DNA of 64,000 bases, from contig NW_005198391.1 in assembly GCF_000372725.1 (NCBI RefSeq), positions 486,875 through 550,874 on the forward strand. The letters are read 5' to 3'. The translations under genes were made by a program, and so were the position numbers. The notes under the pieces were generated by a model. It saw only the letters and a list, made by a program, of their open reading frames with translations. It searched no databases and was not told where the DNA came from. This document shows, piece after piece, positions 28,597-38,698 of this stretch. The stretch is from Emiliania huxleyi CCMP1516 (Eukaryota > Haptophyta > Isochrysidales > Noelaerhabdaceae). Numbering within the stretch: the first letter of the stretch is position 1; each line of letters opens with the position of its first letter.

Positions 28597-31422
28597 TCAG
28601 CAGCAGTGCGTGCATCCGCACCGCGCGCCGTGCTTGTACCAGATCGCAAAGACGGGCAGGCACTGCGAGTCCTTGTACACCATGTACTCCGGGTGCTCGA
28701 CGACGCCGCCTTGCTGAAGGGTGAGCGCTGCGACCGAGTTGAGCGGTCCGCGGCCGTCCGGCCGCTCCGGAGGCATCAGGGCGTCCCGCATGGGCCCTTG
28801 CGCGCGGTGCGCCTCTCCGAGGCACGCTCGCACGACGAGGACGCAGCGCTCGCCCGCCGCGTTTGGCTTGGTGTAGATGTCGGACTTGGACGAGTTTGCC
28901 GCGAGGTAGACAGCGGCGCCGAAGAGCTTGCCAAAGTGCCCCCCCGCGCGGCGCGGGTCGAGGCCTTGGAGGGTGAGGCGCTCGATCAGCTCCGACGGCG
29001 CGCCATGGTACAGCAAACGCTCGTTCAGCTTGAGGCCCGGGAAAGCCTCGACGTCGATGCGGGTGCAGAGGGCGTCGATGTCGGGGAGCGGCCCCACGCG
29101 CCGCTCGCACAAGCCGGCAACGTCCTGCAGCTCAGCGAGGTACTTCTCCTGCAGCCGCGGGTTGAAGAGTTGCTCGACCCGCTGCACCTCGAAGAGCGGC
29201 ACGCCGCGATGCGGGTCGCCCTGCCGCGGGCCGCGGTGGCGCGTGCGCGAGTTGTGGAACTCCCTGACGAGGAGCGCGCGCGTCGGATCGCCGTCGCCGA
29301 GCAGGACAGCGCGTGCCGTCTGGTAGCGCGAGTAGAGGGGCAGCTTCGCGAGGTTGGCCAGCACCGCGGACTCGCACTTCGCCTCTGCCGCCGCATGCGC
29401 CGCCTCGTACGGCTGCAGCCGCGCCACCTCCGCCTTTTGCTCATCCAGGGAGGAGAGCAGCCGCCCCACGTCGAGCTTGCCGGCGGCCGCCGCCCTCGCA
29501 AGGGCCGCGCTCACCTGCGCCGCATCGCACGGGCAGTCCTGCTCTTGCGCCCACTTGAGCGCCTCGGTATTGCCCGCCGCTGCGAGCGCGCTGCAAGTGC
29601 GCTCGTCCCAAGGCAAGTGGACAGAGCGCAGAAACGATAGCTCCGCCACTCCGTGCAGCGTCGCTGCCGCCGCGCAGCACGTCTCGTCGGCAGGGCAGCC
29701 GAGAGCGAGCAGCCGCTCCATTGGCTGTGCTCTATGGGGCTGCCCTGGTCGGAAGCCGTCCGCGAACATCATGAGCGTCGTTTTGAAAGCGCCCGGGTGG
29801 CCAGCGAGCGCTGCGGCGGTCGACACGCCCCATGGCGCGCCGTTCGCGTGCGCCCAATCGATCAGCGCCACGTCGCCGCGCGAGGCCGCCACATCGCACG
29901 TCTTCCCCCAGGGGCAAATCCCGTCGACGAACTGCAGGTACTCGATGAGCTCGCGCCCTCCAGGCTGCGCTGCGGCGAGCTCGCACAGCCGCTCGCGGGG
30001 GCAGCCCACCGCCAGCGACCACTTCAACCGCGGAAGCGAGCCAACGGCCGAGGCCACGTGCGTCTTGAGGTGCAGCCGCGGCGGCGCGCCTCGGCGCAGC
30101 GCATCGCGGAGCGCACGGCAGCTGAGCGCGGCGGCGAAGCGATCGTCTTCGCCGATGTGCTTGGCGACGAGCTCCGAGACATCGCCTTTTAGGACCTCAC
30201 TGGCGTAGACAGTCAGCGGGCCCGTGCGCTGGCGTCTCATTATGGGTTGGCTGAGATCCCTCTCGACAGGACAGTAGCTGACATGGATGGTGCCTGCCTT
30301 CTCGATGCCGTAATCCGCCACCGTGCGATCCGCGTCGAGCGGTTTTGCTGAGTAGGAGAGGCGCTGGAAGCCGGGAGGGACGCCCTCCTTCGACTGGATC
30401 TTCAACATGACCAGCAGTACCGAGTCGGATCGAGTGACGTCGAGCACCTTTGTGCGCCCTTCATATCGATAGAAGATCTGGAAGAAGTGCCCCTGGATGA
30501 AGGGCCTCGCGAGGCAGAGCAGCCCTGGGGCATCAGTCCACGAAGGGCCATGCTTCCATTCGCGTCCGGATTCTTCGGCAACGAATTTCGCGCCCAGACT
30601 TGCGTCCCAGACCTGCCACGTCACAGTCGAGGCCTCAGGCCGCAGGCAGCCGTCGCGCAAGCTCACCCAGCCACGGTCCTGTCCGAGGTTGGCTGCAGCT
30701 CCGACGTGCCAGCACTGACCGGCGTGCCACAGCATGACGCCGGTCAAGCTCACCGCCAGTGTGTACGATGGGAAGCCATTGACTAGCGCGGCGCGCTTGC
30801 GAAAGACGCCGAGCTTGTCGATCATCATGTTCTGCGGCGTCGGCCCGACCAGCGCGATCTGCGGCGCAGCCTTGGCCATCTCTGCGGCGAGGGCGTCGCC
30901 CGCGAGGCAGCGCAGCTCCGGGGCATCAACCCACGTGGTGCCGTCCCAGACTTGCCACGTGACGGTCGAGGCCTCAGGCCGCAGGGAACCGTCGCACACT
31001 CGCACCCAGCCACGCTCCTGTCCGAGTTTGGCTGCGTCTCCAACGAACCAGCACCGACCGGCGTGCCACAGCATGATGCCGTCATCGCCCGCTCTGGTGT
31101 ACGACGCGAAGCCGTTGATGAGCGCGGCGCGCTTGAGGAAGACACCGAGCTTGCTGGCCTGCAGGTTCTGCGGCGTCGGCCCAACGAGCGCGATCGAGAG
31201 CAGCCTGCGGAGATGCGGAACGGCCGCCGCTCGGAAGGCGCGGCAGGAAGCGTAGGCTGCGCGCACTGCGTCCTCGGTGCAGAAGGAAAGGGCGAGGTCG
31301 AGCAGATCGTCCGTGGTGAGCACGTCGAGCAGAACCGGTGGGGCCCCGCTCGAGGGCGCGCTTGAGGCCGCGCCCGTGCGAGCGCTCCGACCCCGGCCCA
31401 GCGCCTCGAAGGAGCGCTTCAT
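28597..31422 (-). CDS. PARP-family ADP-ribosyltransferase fused to repeat modules, UBL and ankyrin-like region
   Basis: 941 residues, intronless, from the ATG at 31422; the frame stays open 35 codons further up without family features. Order: an F-box-like segment (about 30-75); two copies of a roughly 100-residue module (about 75-300) with LGVFxKRAAL, VMLWHAGQCWHVG, GQDRGWV and PEASTVTWQVWD; a ubiquitin-like domain (about 310-385; FQRLSYSAKPLDADRTVADY); a second F-box-like stretch; degenerate ankyrin-like repeats (about 430-650); a short Glu/Ala helix; and a C-terminal PARP catalytic domain (about 730-935). In the last, NERLLYHGAPSEL gives the NAD-binding His, GGHFGKLFGAAVYLAANSSK the Tyr, and VEHPEYMVYKDSQCLPVF the Glu of the H-Y-E triad. 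The enzyme is predicted active, with poly- or mono-ADP-ribosylation undecided. The fusion suggests a link between ubiquitin recognition and ADP-ribosylation. Confidence 0.85.
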   Translation of the reverse strand: MKRSFEALGRGRSARTGAASSAPSSGAPPVLLDVLTTDDLLDLALSFCTEDAVRAAYASCRAFRAAAVPHLRRLLSIALVGPTPQNLQASKLGVFLKRAALINGFASYTRAGDDGIMLWHAGRCWFVGDAAKLGQERGWVRVCDGSLRPEASTVTWQVWDGTTWVDAPELRCLAGDALAAEMAKAAPQIALVGPTPQNMMIDKLGVFRKRAALVNGFPSYTLAVSLTGVMLWHAGQCWHVGAAANLGQDRGWVSLRDGCLRPEASTVTWQVWDASLGAKFVAEESGREWKHGPSWTDAPGLLCLARPFIQGHFFQIFYRYEGRTKVLDVTRSDSVLLVMLKIQSKEGVPPGFQRLSYSAKPLDADRTVADYGIEKAGTIHVSYCPVERDLSQPIMRRQRTGPLTVYASEVLKGDVSELVAKHIGEDDRFAAALSCRALRDALRRGAPPRLHLKTHVASAVGSLPRLKWSLAVGCPRERLCELAAAQPGGRELIEYLQFVDGICPWGKTCDVAASRGDVALIDWAHANGAPWGVSTAAALAGHPGAFKTTLMMFADGFRPGQPHRAQPMERLLALGCPADETCCAAAATLHGVAELSFLRSVHLPWDERTCSALAAAGNTEALKWAQEQDCPCDAAQVSAALARAAAAGKLDVGRLLSSLDEQKAEVARLQPYEAAHAAAEAKCESAVLANLAKLPLYSRYQTARAVLLGDGDPTRALLVREFHNSRTRHRGPRQGDPHRGVPLFEVQRVEQLFNPRLQEKYLAELQDVAGLCERRVGPLPDIDALCTRIDVEAFPGLKLNERLLYHGAPSELIERLTLQGLDPRRAGGHFGKLFGAAVYLAANSSKSDIYTKPNAAGERCVLVVRACLGEAHRAQGPMRDALMPPERPDGRGPLNSVAALTLQQGGVVEHPEYMVYKDSQCLPVFAIWYKHGARCGCTHCC

Positions 31423-32494
31423 GCCGCCGGCTGAAAGGCGCGGTACGCCTGATTTGCGATTCCCAGCGCGCCACAAGGGAGGGAATCCCGGCTGACAGAA
31501 AACGGCTCCCAGCCCTGTCTCGCGCACGCCCCTGGCGGGCGCCGCGGAAAATGAAGCAAGGCCGCGGGCGGAGGTTGTGTGTGTGGGGGGGGTATCGTCA
31601 CATCGATGGCGCCCGGGCGGTGGCGAACGCGCCGGTGTCTAGCGCCTCGCACGACACTGGGCACGGGACTGACTGGCGCGCACTGGCACTTAACACAGGT
31701 ACACCGCGGGATGATTTTGTATGCCTTTCATGGGGTTACGCGTCCGCGGCTACAATGGCGACATTCTACTTCCTCGAAACGCTTCGCAAGAAGCGTGAAT
31801 TCAAGAATTGAAAGAATTCCCTGAGCTCGTTTATCACGTTCGCCTTCCTGGGACCCAGCGGCTTCCAATTTTACTCGACTGTCGTGTGCGCGCTTTGGGG
31901 CGTGGGGCGTGGGGCTGGGTGGGGTAGGCGTAGGGCGTGGGGCGTGGGGCGTGGGGCGTGCGGCGGGGCCTGGGGCGGTTGCCTGATGGCGTGGTGATGG
32001 AGCGCACCTCCTCGACGATCGTCTCGGCTCTCGCCGAACTTGGAGTCGTTGACCTTCTTGGACGCCTTGCTGCCCGGCGACTGCTTGCCGCCCGGCGTCT
32101 CCGCCATTTCGCCCTGTGTGGACAGAGGTGCGTGGGGCGATTCAGGAGTGCCTGGGACGGCGGTGCAGTATGGGGGCTGCAGGGCTGCTCACGAAGTACG
32201 CGCGTCCCTTCTGCGGGGTGCTTGCCATGGTGCTGCGGTGCCGAGCGGGGAGAGCGGAGGGACCGATGCGCTAGATGAATCGAGTTGAGACCGGCGGGCG
32301 GGGACACGAATGGGATCCCTGAACGTTTCCGCAGGCGAAAGGACATAGACGTGCTTTTAAAGAAACCAAAGAAACCCTTGCAGCGCGCGTGTATTGTCGA
32401 TTCTCCCTACGATTAGCGTGGAGCACGTAACTGCATGTTTTCTTCATGATCATGATGCTGCTGCTTGTCGATCTTTTTTAGCAATACCAAACAA
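31423..32494. other. Upstream/intergenic region with G-rich minisatellite
   Basis: Contains tandem gggcgtggggcgtg units (31895-31962). A minus-strand frame beginning ATG at 32107 (MAETPGGKQSPGSKASKKV) could be a first exon, but no continuation was found. The dispersed repeat R3 is listed separately. Confidence 0.4.
32381..32453 (+). repeat. Dispersed repeat R3, copy 2
   Basis: 73 bp beginning cagcgcgcgtgtattgtcga, differing at one position from 28162-28234. The R2 half is absent here. Confidence 0.88.
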
Positions 32495-32518
32495 CTAACA
32501 CTCACACGTCATTTGGGG
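32475..32518 (+). repeat. Second copy of the short insertion repeat
   Basis: tttttagcaataccaaacaa and the following cactcacacgtcatttgggg match 12287-12332, where the same sequence interrupts an inverted repeat. Confidence 0.85.
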
Positions 32519-32815
32519 CCTGGAGCCTGTGCCTGTTCTCACGCGCGCGCGAGACGTGCAGACAGGGTTGCCAGGTGAGAGCGAATGGCGCGGTTCACGC
32601 CTCGCACAACAGAGAGAGAGAGATGCGCTCTGCATATGGTGGGACATAAAAGAGAGCGAGTACTTGGGCGAGTAGGCCGTGCGGTCAACGCTGCCGCGCG
32701 CGACTTTGCGCGCGAGGCGGCGCAGCTTGAGAACGGCGGTGGGCGAGAAGCCGCCGCCGAACGTCTCGTGGAGCAGCAGGTTGAACGGTTGTTGCGCTTG
32801 ACAAAGTTCACACAA
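32495..32815 (-). pseudogene. Possible retroelement-derived coding remnant
   Basis: One minus-strand frame reads AQQPFNLLLHETFGGGFSPT, then AVLKLRRLARKVARG and YSLSFMSHHMQS. Its composition is coherent, and it recalls the C-terminal region of multicopy algal retroelement ORFs. There is no intact upstream polymerase and the fragment is short, so it is listed as a remnant with low confidence. Confidence 0.3.
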
Positions 32816-33026
32816 ACTTCAAAGATCGCGTCGTGATGTCGAGCGACAGGGAGGTTGCAGCCAGAGATTTTTCAAAACCACTCTCTTTTTTGTGTAACCA
32901 TTCTCTTGCTTCGGTGTATCCCTTATTTAATCTAGTACGCTCCCAAGCAATCTCACTGAACACCTCCGTAGACCGCCTACAGGCTGAGGAGTCCCGAGCG
33001 GGAAAAATAATGATAGTTAGACCACC

Positions 33027-33613
33027 TCAGTTTTGAACCCCGTAGACCGTCACAAGCGCCTGAACGTGCTCCGTCTCGTACTTGAAGACGCAATGTCCTG
33101 CGGGGCGCACGGATCAGGGACTGTGAGAAGCTTGTTTGCTGCTGGCGTCGCCAGCAGGGTGGTGCACGCCACCGTCTGTTGAGCTGTCCCAGTGGCAGGT
33201 GCACGCGTTGGCGAGGCCGGCGCCAACATTCTGCTGGAGTTCGCACAGGACTAGGGCGGGAGGGGAGCGGTGAGCAGCGCGGGAGGGAGGACCTTCGTAT
33301 TGTGTGTGTTTTTGTGCCGCTCGCACACCGACGAACTTGAATGGACGCTTGCCTTCGCGCGCCGCATTCTCGTTCTCCGCAGCGAGCTCCTTCAATATGT
33401 TCTCGATCACGACGGATTGCAGGTCCGACGACTTGGCGTTCCAGAGGTAATCGGGTGCAATCTCCTTTTGCACGATCTGCGGAACGGGGTGGCGGCCGGC
33501 CGCAGCTGAGACGCCGCCCCTGCCCTGATCCCCGAAAGAGGGGGGCAGCGCACCCGCTCGACCAGCGGTTTGATCGTCTCCCCCTCGAAGGCCACCCTCT
33601 CGTCGTCGTCCAT
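33027..33613 (-). CDS. Dynein light chain, Tctex1 (DYNLT) type
   Basis: Four small exons on the minus strand (33613-33554, 33476-33329, 33250-33173, 33097-33027) join with matching phases (0, 1, 1) and GT-AG introns to give 118 residues, the usual length of the family. The start ATG at 33613 gives MDDDERVAFEGETIK. Diagnostic features are the helix SVVIENILKELA, then KRPFKFV|VLCELQQ, NVGAGLANACTCHWDSSTDG and the terminal strand HVQALVTVYGVQN. DYNLT proteins bind the dynein intermediate chain and cargo and serve cytoplasmic, intraflagellar-transport or axonemal dyneins. Which of these it serves cannot be told from sequence alone. Confidence 0.88.
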
Positions 33614-34032
33614 GTCCGCCAGCTGCCGGGCGGTCCGCGCGTTTTGCAGGGAAACGGTCGAGTTCAGTGTTTGTTGTCCGGTCAACGCCGGGTTTGGGAC
33701 TCCCCCTCCCCCGCCGCCCTCGTGATGGTCGGATTGACTCTCCGCTAAGACGGCTACACGCACACGAGCCGCGGTCGTGTAGCCGTCATAGCGGCGAGGC
33801 GCGGAGCCGTCTGTGGCGAAGGACCGAATAAAGCCGTAAGCGGAAAGCGCGCAAACCGCAGTATGGGGTCGCGAGTCGCGGTCCCCCCCGATTAGCGATT
33901 TCCTCAATACTCAGCCTCCACACCCTTCTACTGCGGTAACCGGTATCCCGTTTATCGGTCTCATTACACATTAGACATGACCGACAACGAACGCAAAAAC
34001 ATGCATGCACGTACGACCTACGACAATCTCAG
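33614..34032. other. Spacer between DYNLT and the ankyrin-kinase-RING gene
   Basis: Holds the upstream region of the dynein light chain (minus) and the 3' region of the ankyrin-kinase-RING gene (minus). No additional gene was recognised. Confidence 0.5.
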
Positions 34033-37000
34033 CTACGAGCCGCCAGCGCCACGCCCCTCGCCCCGCGCCCTCCCCCGCCCGCCCCGCCCGCCCCGCCCGC
34101 CTCGCCCGCCCCGCCCACCGACCACCGCCGCGCCACCAGCGGGCGGTGGGTGTGGCACAGCGCGAGCGGGTGGCTGGTAGACAAACGTCGTCTGCTCCGC
34201 CACGTGTGTCCCAATAGCGGCGAGCGGCAGCGCCGGCTGGCGGCAGGCCGGGCAGTTGGTGTCGCGCTCCAGCACGCGAGGCGCACACGCCTCGCAGTAC
34301 AATGCGTGGCCGCACGCAAAGCGGACCGATCGCGGCGCCGACCAGCAAAAGTCGCACTGGCGCGCCTCCCCGTCCGCCTCGGCTGCCGCCGCCCCCGCGA
34401 GGCTCTGCGACGGCGATGCCGCCGCCTCCGCCGCCTCGGCCAGCGCCTCGAGCCGCGGCAGCGCCTCTGCGAGCGGCATCCGCCTCTTCTTCCGCACGAG
34501 AGCCAGCCCGACCACGAGCCTCGCCACCTCCTCGGCCTGCGCCGCCGACCAGCCCGCGTCGGCCGCCGCGATGCTCTCCGCCTTGTCGGGCTCCTCTAAT
34601 GCATCGTCGCACGCGTTGAGCAAGCCGACGGCGCCGCGGCCGGTCAGGCTGACGAGCAGCGTGATGCCGAGCGCGAAGCCGTCAGTGAGCTGCGAGGCCT
34701 GGTTGTCGTGCATGATGATCGAGTCCATGTAGCCGGGCTTGCCAAAGATACGCTGCGTTGACAGGTGCGACACCTGCTGGCTGGCGCCGGCCGTCGCCTC
34801 TGCCGCGCGCGCGAGGCCCACGTCGGCGAGGTAGCCGTTGCCGCGCTCGTCGAGCAGGATGTTGCCCGCCGAGACGTCGCGGTGCAGGATCATCGGAGAG
34901 CGCGTGTGCAGGTAGTGCAACGCGCTCGCCGCGTCGCGCAGCACACGGAGCCGTGCGGCGGAGGAGAGCGGCGGAGGCGGCGTCTCGAAGCCGAGCATGC
35001 GGAGCCGCTGCAGCGCGGCTGGCGTGCGGTAGAGGCGGTCCTCGAGGCTGCCGCCGCGGCAGAGGGGGTAGACGAGGCACGCTCTCACCGGCGCCAAGCA
35101 GACGCCGAGGAGAGGGAGGAGGGACGGGTGGGACGCCGCGCTGAGCGTGCGCACCTCGCTCTGCAGCTCGGCGAGGCCTTGGGCGCCGACACCGACCAGC
35201 GCCGTCTTGACGGCGAACCCGCAAGCGACGCGAGGGAGCGACGGCAGCGTGTCGCAACGGTAGACGCGCCCGAAGCCGCCCTCGCCCACCTTGCGCACCT
35301 CGGCAAAGCCGTCGGTCGCCGCGACTAGCTCGCTGAGCGGGACGGCGGCAGGCGGCGCGGCGGCGGCGGCGAGGGCGGCGACACTCGCCGAAGCCGCAGC
35401 TGCCACCGCTGCTGCCGTCGCCTCCGCTGCCGCCGCCTCTTGAGCCTCCACCGCCGCCACGGCCGCCACGGCCGCCTCTACAGCCGCCGCCTCCTCCTCC
35501 TCCGCCGCCCGCGCTACCGCCTCCGCCGCCGCCGCCGCCGCTGCCTCCGCTTCCGCCCTCATCCTCACCTCCTCCCTCTCCCTTGCCGCCTCCTCCCTCG
35601 CCCTCGCCTCTGCCTCCTCGCTTGCCCGCGACGCCGCCTCCGCCTCCTCCGCCGCCCGCGCCGCCGCAGCTGCCTCAGCCGCCCGCGCCTCCTCCGCCAG
35701 CTCCGCCGCCCGCTCCGCCGCCCGCGCTGCCGCCGCCGCCGCCTTCTCCTCCTTCTGCCGCTGCCGCTTCAGCGCCCTGGCCTCACGGGTCCTTCGCTCC
35801 GCCAGCTCGTCGCGCAGCAGCCGCGCCGCCCGCAGCGCCTCCGAGCCGTTGGCGACCTGGGTGGTGTTTGCGTTGATCGCCGCCCTGAGCGCCTCGAGAT
35901 CGGCGTCGCCTCGGCCGCACGCCTCAACCGCCTCGCGCAGCGCCGCCTCGGCAGCATCGCGCGCCTCCGCCGCCTCCGCTGCCGCTGCCACCTCGCGTGC
36001 GGCCGCCGCGGCCTGTTCGGCTGATTCTGCGACCGCCGTCTCCCCCTCCGCTTCTGCTGCGGTCGACGAGTGCTCCTCGAGGGCGCGCGCGCACTCGGCG
36101 TGGCCCTTCTCTTTGGCCCACCAAAGCGCCGTCTTGCCGTCAAAGGTAGGCGCCGCAGCATCTGCGCCCGCCCGCAGCAAGTGCCGCACGACGGCAGGGT
36201 GGTTGAGGAAGGCGGCGTACATCAGCGCGGTGAGGCCGTTGCTCTGCAAGTCAACCCCAGCGCCGCGCCGTATCAGCAACTCGACCACCCGCTCGTGGCC
36301 GCTGTAGGCGGCGCCCATCAGCGCGGTGAAGCCTTGGCTGTTGTGCAGGTTGACATCAGCGCCGCGCCGTATCAGCAACTCGAGCACCCGCTCGTGGCCG
36401 TCCTGGGCGGCGAGCATCAGCGCGGCGCCGCCGTTGCTGTTCTGCAGGTTGATCCCCGCGCCGTGCCGAAGCAGCAAGTCGACCACCCGCTCGTGGCCGT
36501 CGCGGGTGGCATACATCAGCGCCGTGTTGCCGCCTCTGTCCTTCAGGTTGACCTTCGCGCCGTGCTGTAGCAACAGCTCGACCACCCGCTCGTGGCCGTG
36601 CTTGGCAGCGTCCATCAGCAGCGTGAGGCCGCTCACCTCGTCTCTCTCGTACGTCGCGTTGGCCCGCCCGCCGCCCTCAAGCCACTCCAGTATCACCGCC
36701 TCGTCGCCTCGCTCAGCTGCTGCCACGACCTCGTCGGAGACTGCCGCGGCACCGCTCGACGCCCGCTCCGCCGCCGCCGGCGACAGATTACCCGGCCGCA
36801 CCCGCACGCTCTCGCCGCCGCCCTCGAGCGCCACTGCGTACCGCCCGCCCTCGAAGCTCTGCGCCACACCCCGCTGCCCGTTCAGCTCGGGGCGGGAGGA
36901 GAGCCCGCCGAGCACGACTCGCTGGCCGAGCACCGCCTCGCGCAGCGCCGCCTCGGCAGCATCACGCGCCTCCGCCGCCTCCGCTGCCGCTGCCACCTCG

Positions 37001-38610
37001 CGTGCGACCGCCGCGGCCTGTTCGGCTGATTCTGCGACCGCCGTCTCCCCCTCCGCTTCTGCTGCGGGCGACGAGTGCTCCTCGAGGGCGCGCACGCACT
37101 TGATGTGGCTCTTCTGCTTGGCCAACTGCAGCGCCGTTTTGCCATTCCTAGTGCGCACCGTCGCGTCTGCGCCCGCCCGCAGCAAGCGCCGCACGGCGGC
37201 GGGGTGGTTATAGTGGGTGGCAAGCATCAGCGCGGTGAAGCCGTCTCTGCCCTGCGAATTGACATCAGCGCCGTGCCGGATCAGCAAATCGATCACCCGC
37301 ACGTGGCTCATGCCGGCGGCGCCCATCAGCGCAGTGAAACCATCGCAACCCGGCAAGTTGACCTCAGCGCCGCGCCGGATCAGCATGTCGATCACCCGCT
37401 CGTGGCCACCATAGGCGGCGCCCAAAAGCGCGGTGCCGCCAATGCTGTTCTGCAGGTTGACCTTCGCCCCGCGCCGGAGCAGCAGTTCGACCACCCGCAA
37501 GTGGCCTTGGTTGGCGGCGGCCGTCAGCAGCGTGCAGCCGCTCACCTCACCTCTCTCATACGTCGCGTCGGCCCGCCCGCCGCTGTCAAGCCACGCCAGC
37601 ACCGCCTCCTCGTCGCCACGCTCCGCCGCTGCCACGACCGCGTCGGGGGCTGCCGCGACACCGCTCGACACCCGCCCCGCCGCCACCGCTGGGGATAGCG
37701 TCTTCGCGACTCTCGATCCAGCCGCGGAGGAAGCGCCGCCTGCGCCTTCGCCGCCGGCTGCCGTCGCCGTGGGCCGTCCCGCCACCACCTCCTGGACGTG
37801 CTTCTTGAAGGCCTCGACGCACTCGGCAATGCCCTGCTCCTTGGCCCACTGCAGCGCCGTCTTGCCGTTCGCACTGCGCGCCGCCATGTCAGCGCCCGCC
37901 CGCAGCAAGCGCCGCACGACGGCAGGGCGGTTCAAGAGGGCGGCGTTCATCAGGGCGGTGAAGCCGACGCTGCTCTGCTGGTTGACATCAGCGCCGCGCC
38001 GAAGCAGCAAATCGACCACCTGCTCTTGGCCTTGGCTGGCGGCGCGCATCAGCGCGGTGCAGCCGTCGCTGTCCTGCAGGTTGACATCAGCGCCGTGCCG
38101 TATCAGCAGCTCGACCACCCGCTCGTGGCCGCTGGCGGCGGCGTACATCAGCGCGATGTCGCCGTCGCTGTCCTGCAGGTTGACCTTCGCCCCACGCCGG
38201 AGCAGCAGCTCGATCAGCCGCTCGTGGCCGTGCTTGGCAGCGCCCATCAGCAGCGTGATGCCGCTCGCCTCGCCTCTCTCGTACGTCGCGTCGGCCTGCC
38301 CGCCGCCCTCGAGCCACGCCAGCACCGCCTCCTCCTCGCCTCGCTCAGCCGCATGCACAACCGCTTCGGAGACTGCCGCGACACCGCTCGACGCTTGCTC
38401 CGCCGCCGCCACTTGCCGCAACCTCTCCGGCCGCACCCGCACGCTCTCGCCGCTTCCCTCGAGCGCCACAGCGTACCGCCCGCCCTCGAAGCTCCGCGCC
38501 TCGCCCCGCCGCCCGTTCAGGTCGGGGCGGGAAGAGAGCCCATCGAGCACGACGCGCTGCCCAAGTAGCGGCGCGTCGGCAGGCGGCGTGCCACACACTA
38601 ACTCGGGCAT
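34033..38610 (-). CDS. Ankyrin-repeat / protein kinase / RING fusion protein
   Basis: 1,525 residues in a single exon. An SH3-like motif with [20 protein letters not shown] (about 15-68) precedes the first ankyrin array (about 80-260). A second array (about 305-500), an Ala/Glu coil, a second SH3-like motif (about 560-605), a third array (about 625-840) and a long Ala/Glu/Arg coiled coil follow. The kinase spans about 1097-1400 and resembles plant RLCK/Pelle-IRAK kinases: [11 protein letters not shown] glycine loop, VKTAL lysine, [14 protein letters not shown] catalytic loop, and ADVGLA with DVG in place of DFG. A C3HC4-type RING (about 1418-1460; [18 protein letters not shown]) and a Gly/Arg tail finish it. 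Kinase and E3 ligase activity in one chain is likely, with ankyrins as the substrate receptor; this is inference. Its 5' end faces ZDS across 88 bp. Confidence 0.85.
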   Translation of the reverse strand: MPELVCGTPPADAPLLGQRVVLDGLSSRPDLNGRRGEARSFEGGRYAVALEGSGESVRVRPERLRQVAAAEQASSGVAAVSEAVVHAAERGEEEAVLAWLEGGGQADATYERGEASGITLLMGAAKHGHERLIELLLRRGAKVNLQDSDGDIALMYAAASGHERVVELLIRHGADVNLQDSDGCTALMRAASQGQEQVVDLLLRRGADVNQQSSVGFTALMNAALLNRPAVVRRLLRAGADMAARSANGKTALQWAKEQGIAECVEAFKKHVQEVVAGRPTATAAGGEGAGGASSAAGSRVAKTLSPAVAAGRVSSGVAAAPDAVVAAAERGDEEAVLAWLDSGGRADATYERGEVSGCTLLTAAANQGHLRVVELLLRRGAKVNLQNSIGGTALLGAAYGGHERVIDMLIRRGAEVNLPGCDGFTALMGAAGMSHVRVIDLLIRHGADVNSQGRDGFTALMLATHYNHPAAVRRLLRAGADATVRTRNGKTALQLAKQKSHIKCVRALEEHSSPAAEAEGETAVAESAEQAAAVAREVAAAAEAAEARDAAEAALREAVLGQRVVLGGLSSRPELNGQRGVAQSFEGGRYAVALEGGGESVRVRPGNLSPAAAERASSGAAAVSDEVVAAAERGDEAVILEWLEGGGRANATYERDEVSGLTLLMDAAKHGHERVVELLLQHGAKVNLKDRGGNTALMYATRDGHERVVDLLLRHGAGINLQNSNGGAALMLAAQDGHERVLELLIRRGADVNLHNSQGFTALMGAAYSGHERVVELLIRRGAGVDLQSNGLTALMYAAFLNHPAVVRHLLRAGADAAAPTFDGKTALWWAKEKGHAECARALEEHSSTAAEAEGETAVAESAEQAAAAAREVAAAAEAAEARDAAEAALREAVEACGRGDADLEALRAAINANTTQVANGSEALRAARLLRDELAERRTREARALKRQRQKEEKAAAAAARAAERAAELAEEARAAEAAAAARAAEEAEAASRASEEAEARAREEAAREREEVRMRAEAEAAAAAAAEAVARAAEEEEAAAVEAAVAAVAAVEAQEAAAAEATAAAVAAAASASVAALAAAAAPPAAVPLSELVAATDGFAEVRKVGEGGFGRVYRCDTLPSLPRVACGFAVKTALVGVGAQGLAELQSEVRTLSAASHPSLLPLLGVCLAPVRACLVYPLCRGGSLEDRLYRTPAALQRLRMLGFETPPPPLSSAARLRVLRDAASALHYLHTRSPMILHRDVSAGNILLDERGNGYLADVGLARAAEATAGASQQVSHLSTQRIFGKPGYMDSIIMHDNQASQLTDGFALGITLLVSLTGRGAVGLLNACDDALEEPDKAESIAAADAGWSAAQAEEVARLVVGLALVRKKRRMPLAEALPRLEALAEAAEAAASPSQSLAGAAAAEADGEARQCDFCWSAPRSVRFACGHALYCEACAPRVLERDTNCPACRQPALPLAAIGTHVAEQTTFVYQPPARAVPHPPPAGGAAVVGGRGGRGGRGGRGGRGRARGEGRGAGGS
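35931..37110. repeat. Internal duplication with 1,005-bp offset in the ankyrin-kinase-RING gene
   Basis: About 150-170 bp from 35931 and from 36936 are nearly identical; both encode the [16 protein letters not shown] and ALREAV coil segments and the start of an adjacent ankyrin. The offset is 335 codons. The arrays grew by in-frame segmental duplication. Confidence 0.85.
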
Positions 38611-38698
38611 TTTGGCAGCTCCCGCTGGGCGCCAAAGAAAGATTGAGATTTCAGTATGTTTTCTTTTCGCGTTCTCTCAGGCCTTCGACCTCGCACGG
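38611..38698. promoter_or_regulatory. 88-bp divergent intergenic spacer (kinase-RING / ZDS)
   Basis: The only sequence between the start codons of the two divergent genes. It contains a T-rich stretch, gttttcttttcgcgttctctcag, ending in a splice-acceptor-like CAG 18 bp before the ZDS ATG. The ZDS leader may therefore begin further away, inside the other gene, and be spliced. A shared or bidirectional core promoter is the simplest reading. Confidence 0.5.

Noticed and set aside
35440-36570. Long plus-strand open frames inside the ankyrin-kinase-RING gene
   Set aside because: Antisense shadows of GC-rich ankyrin codons; the minus strand shows complete ankyrin, kinase and RING motifs.
37433-38698. 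In-frame upstream extension of ZDS (hundreds of codons)
   Set aside because: It is the antisense of the ankyrin region, has no relation to ZDS, and the known family N-terminus and targeting motif begin at 38699.
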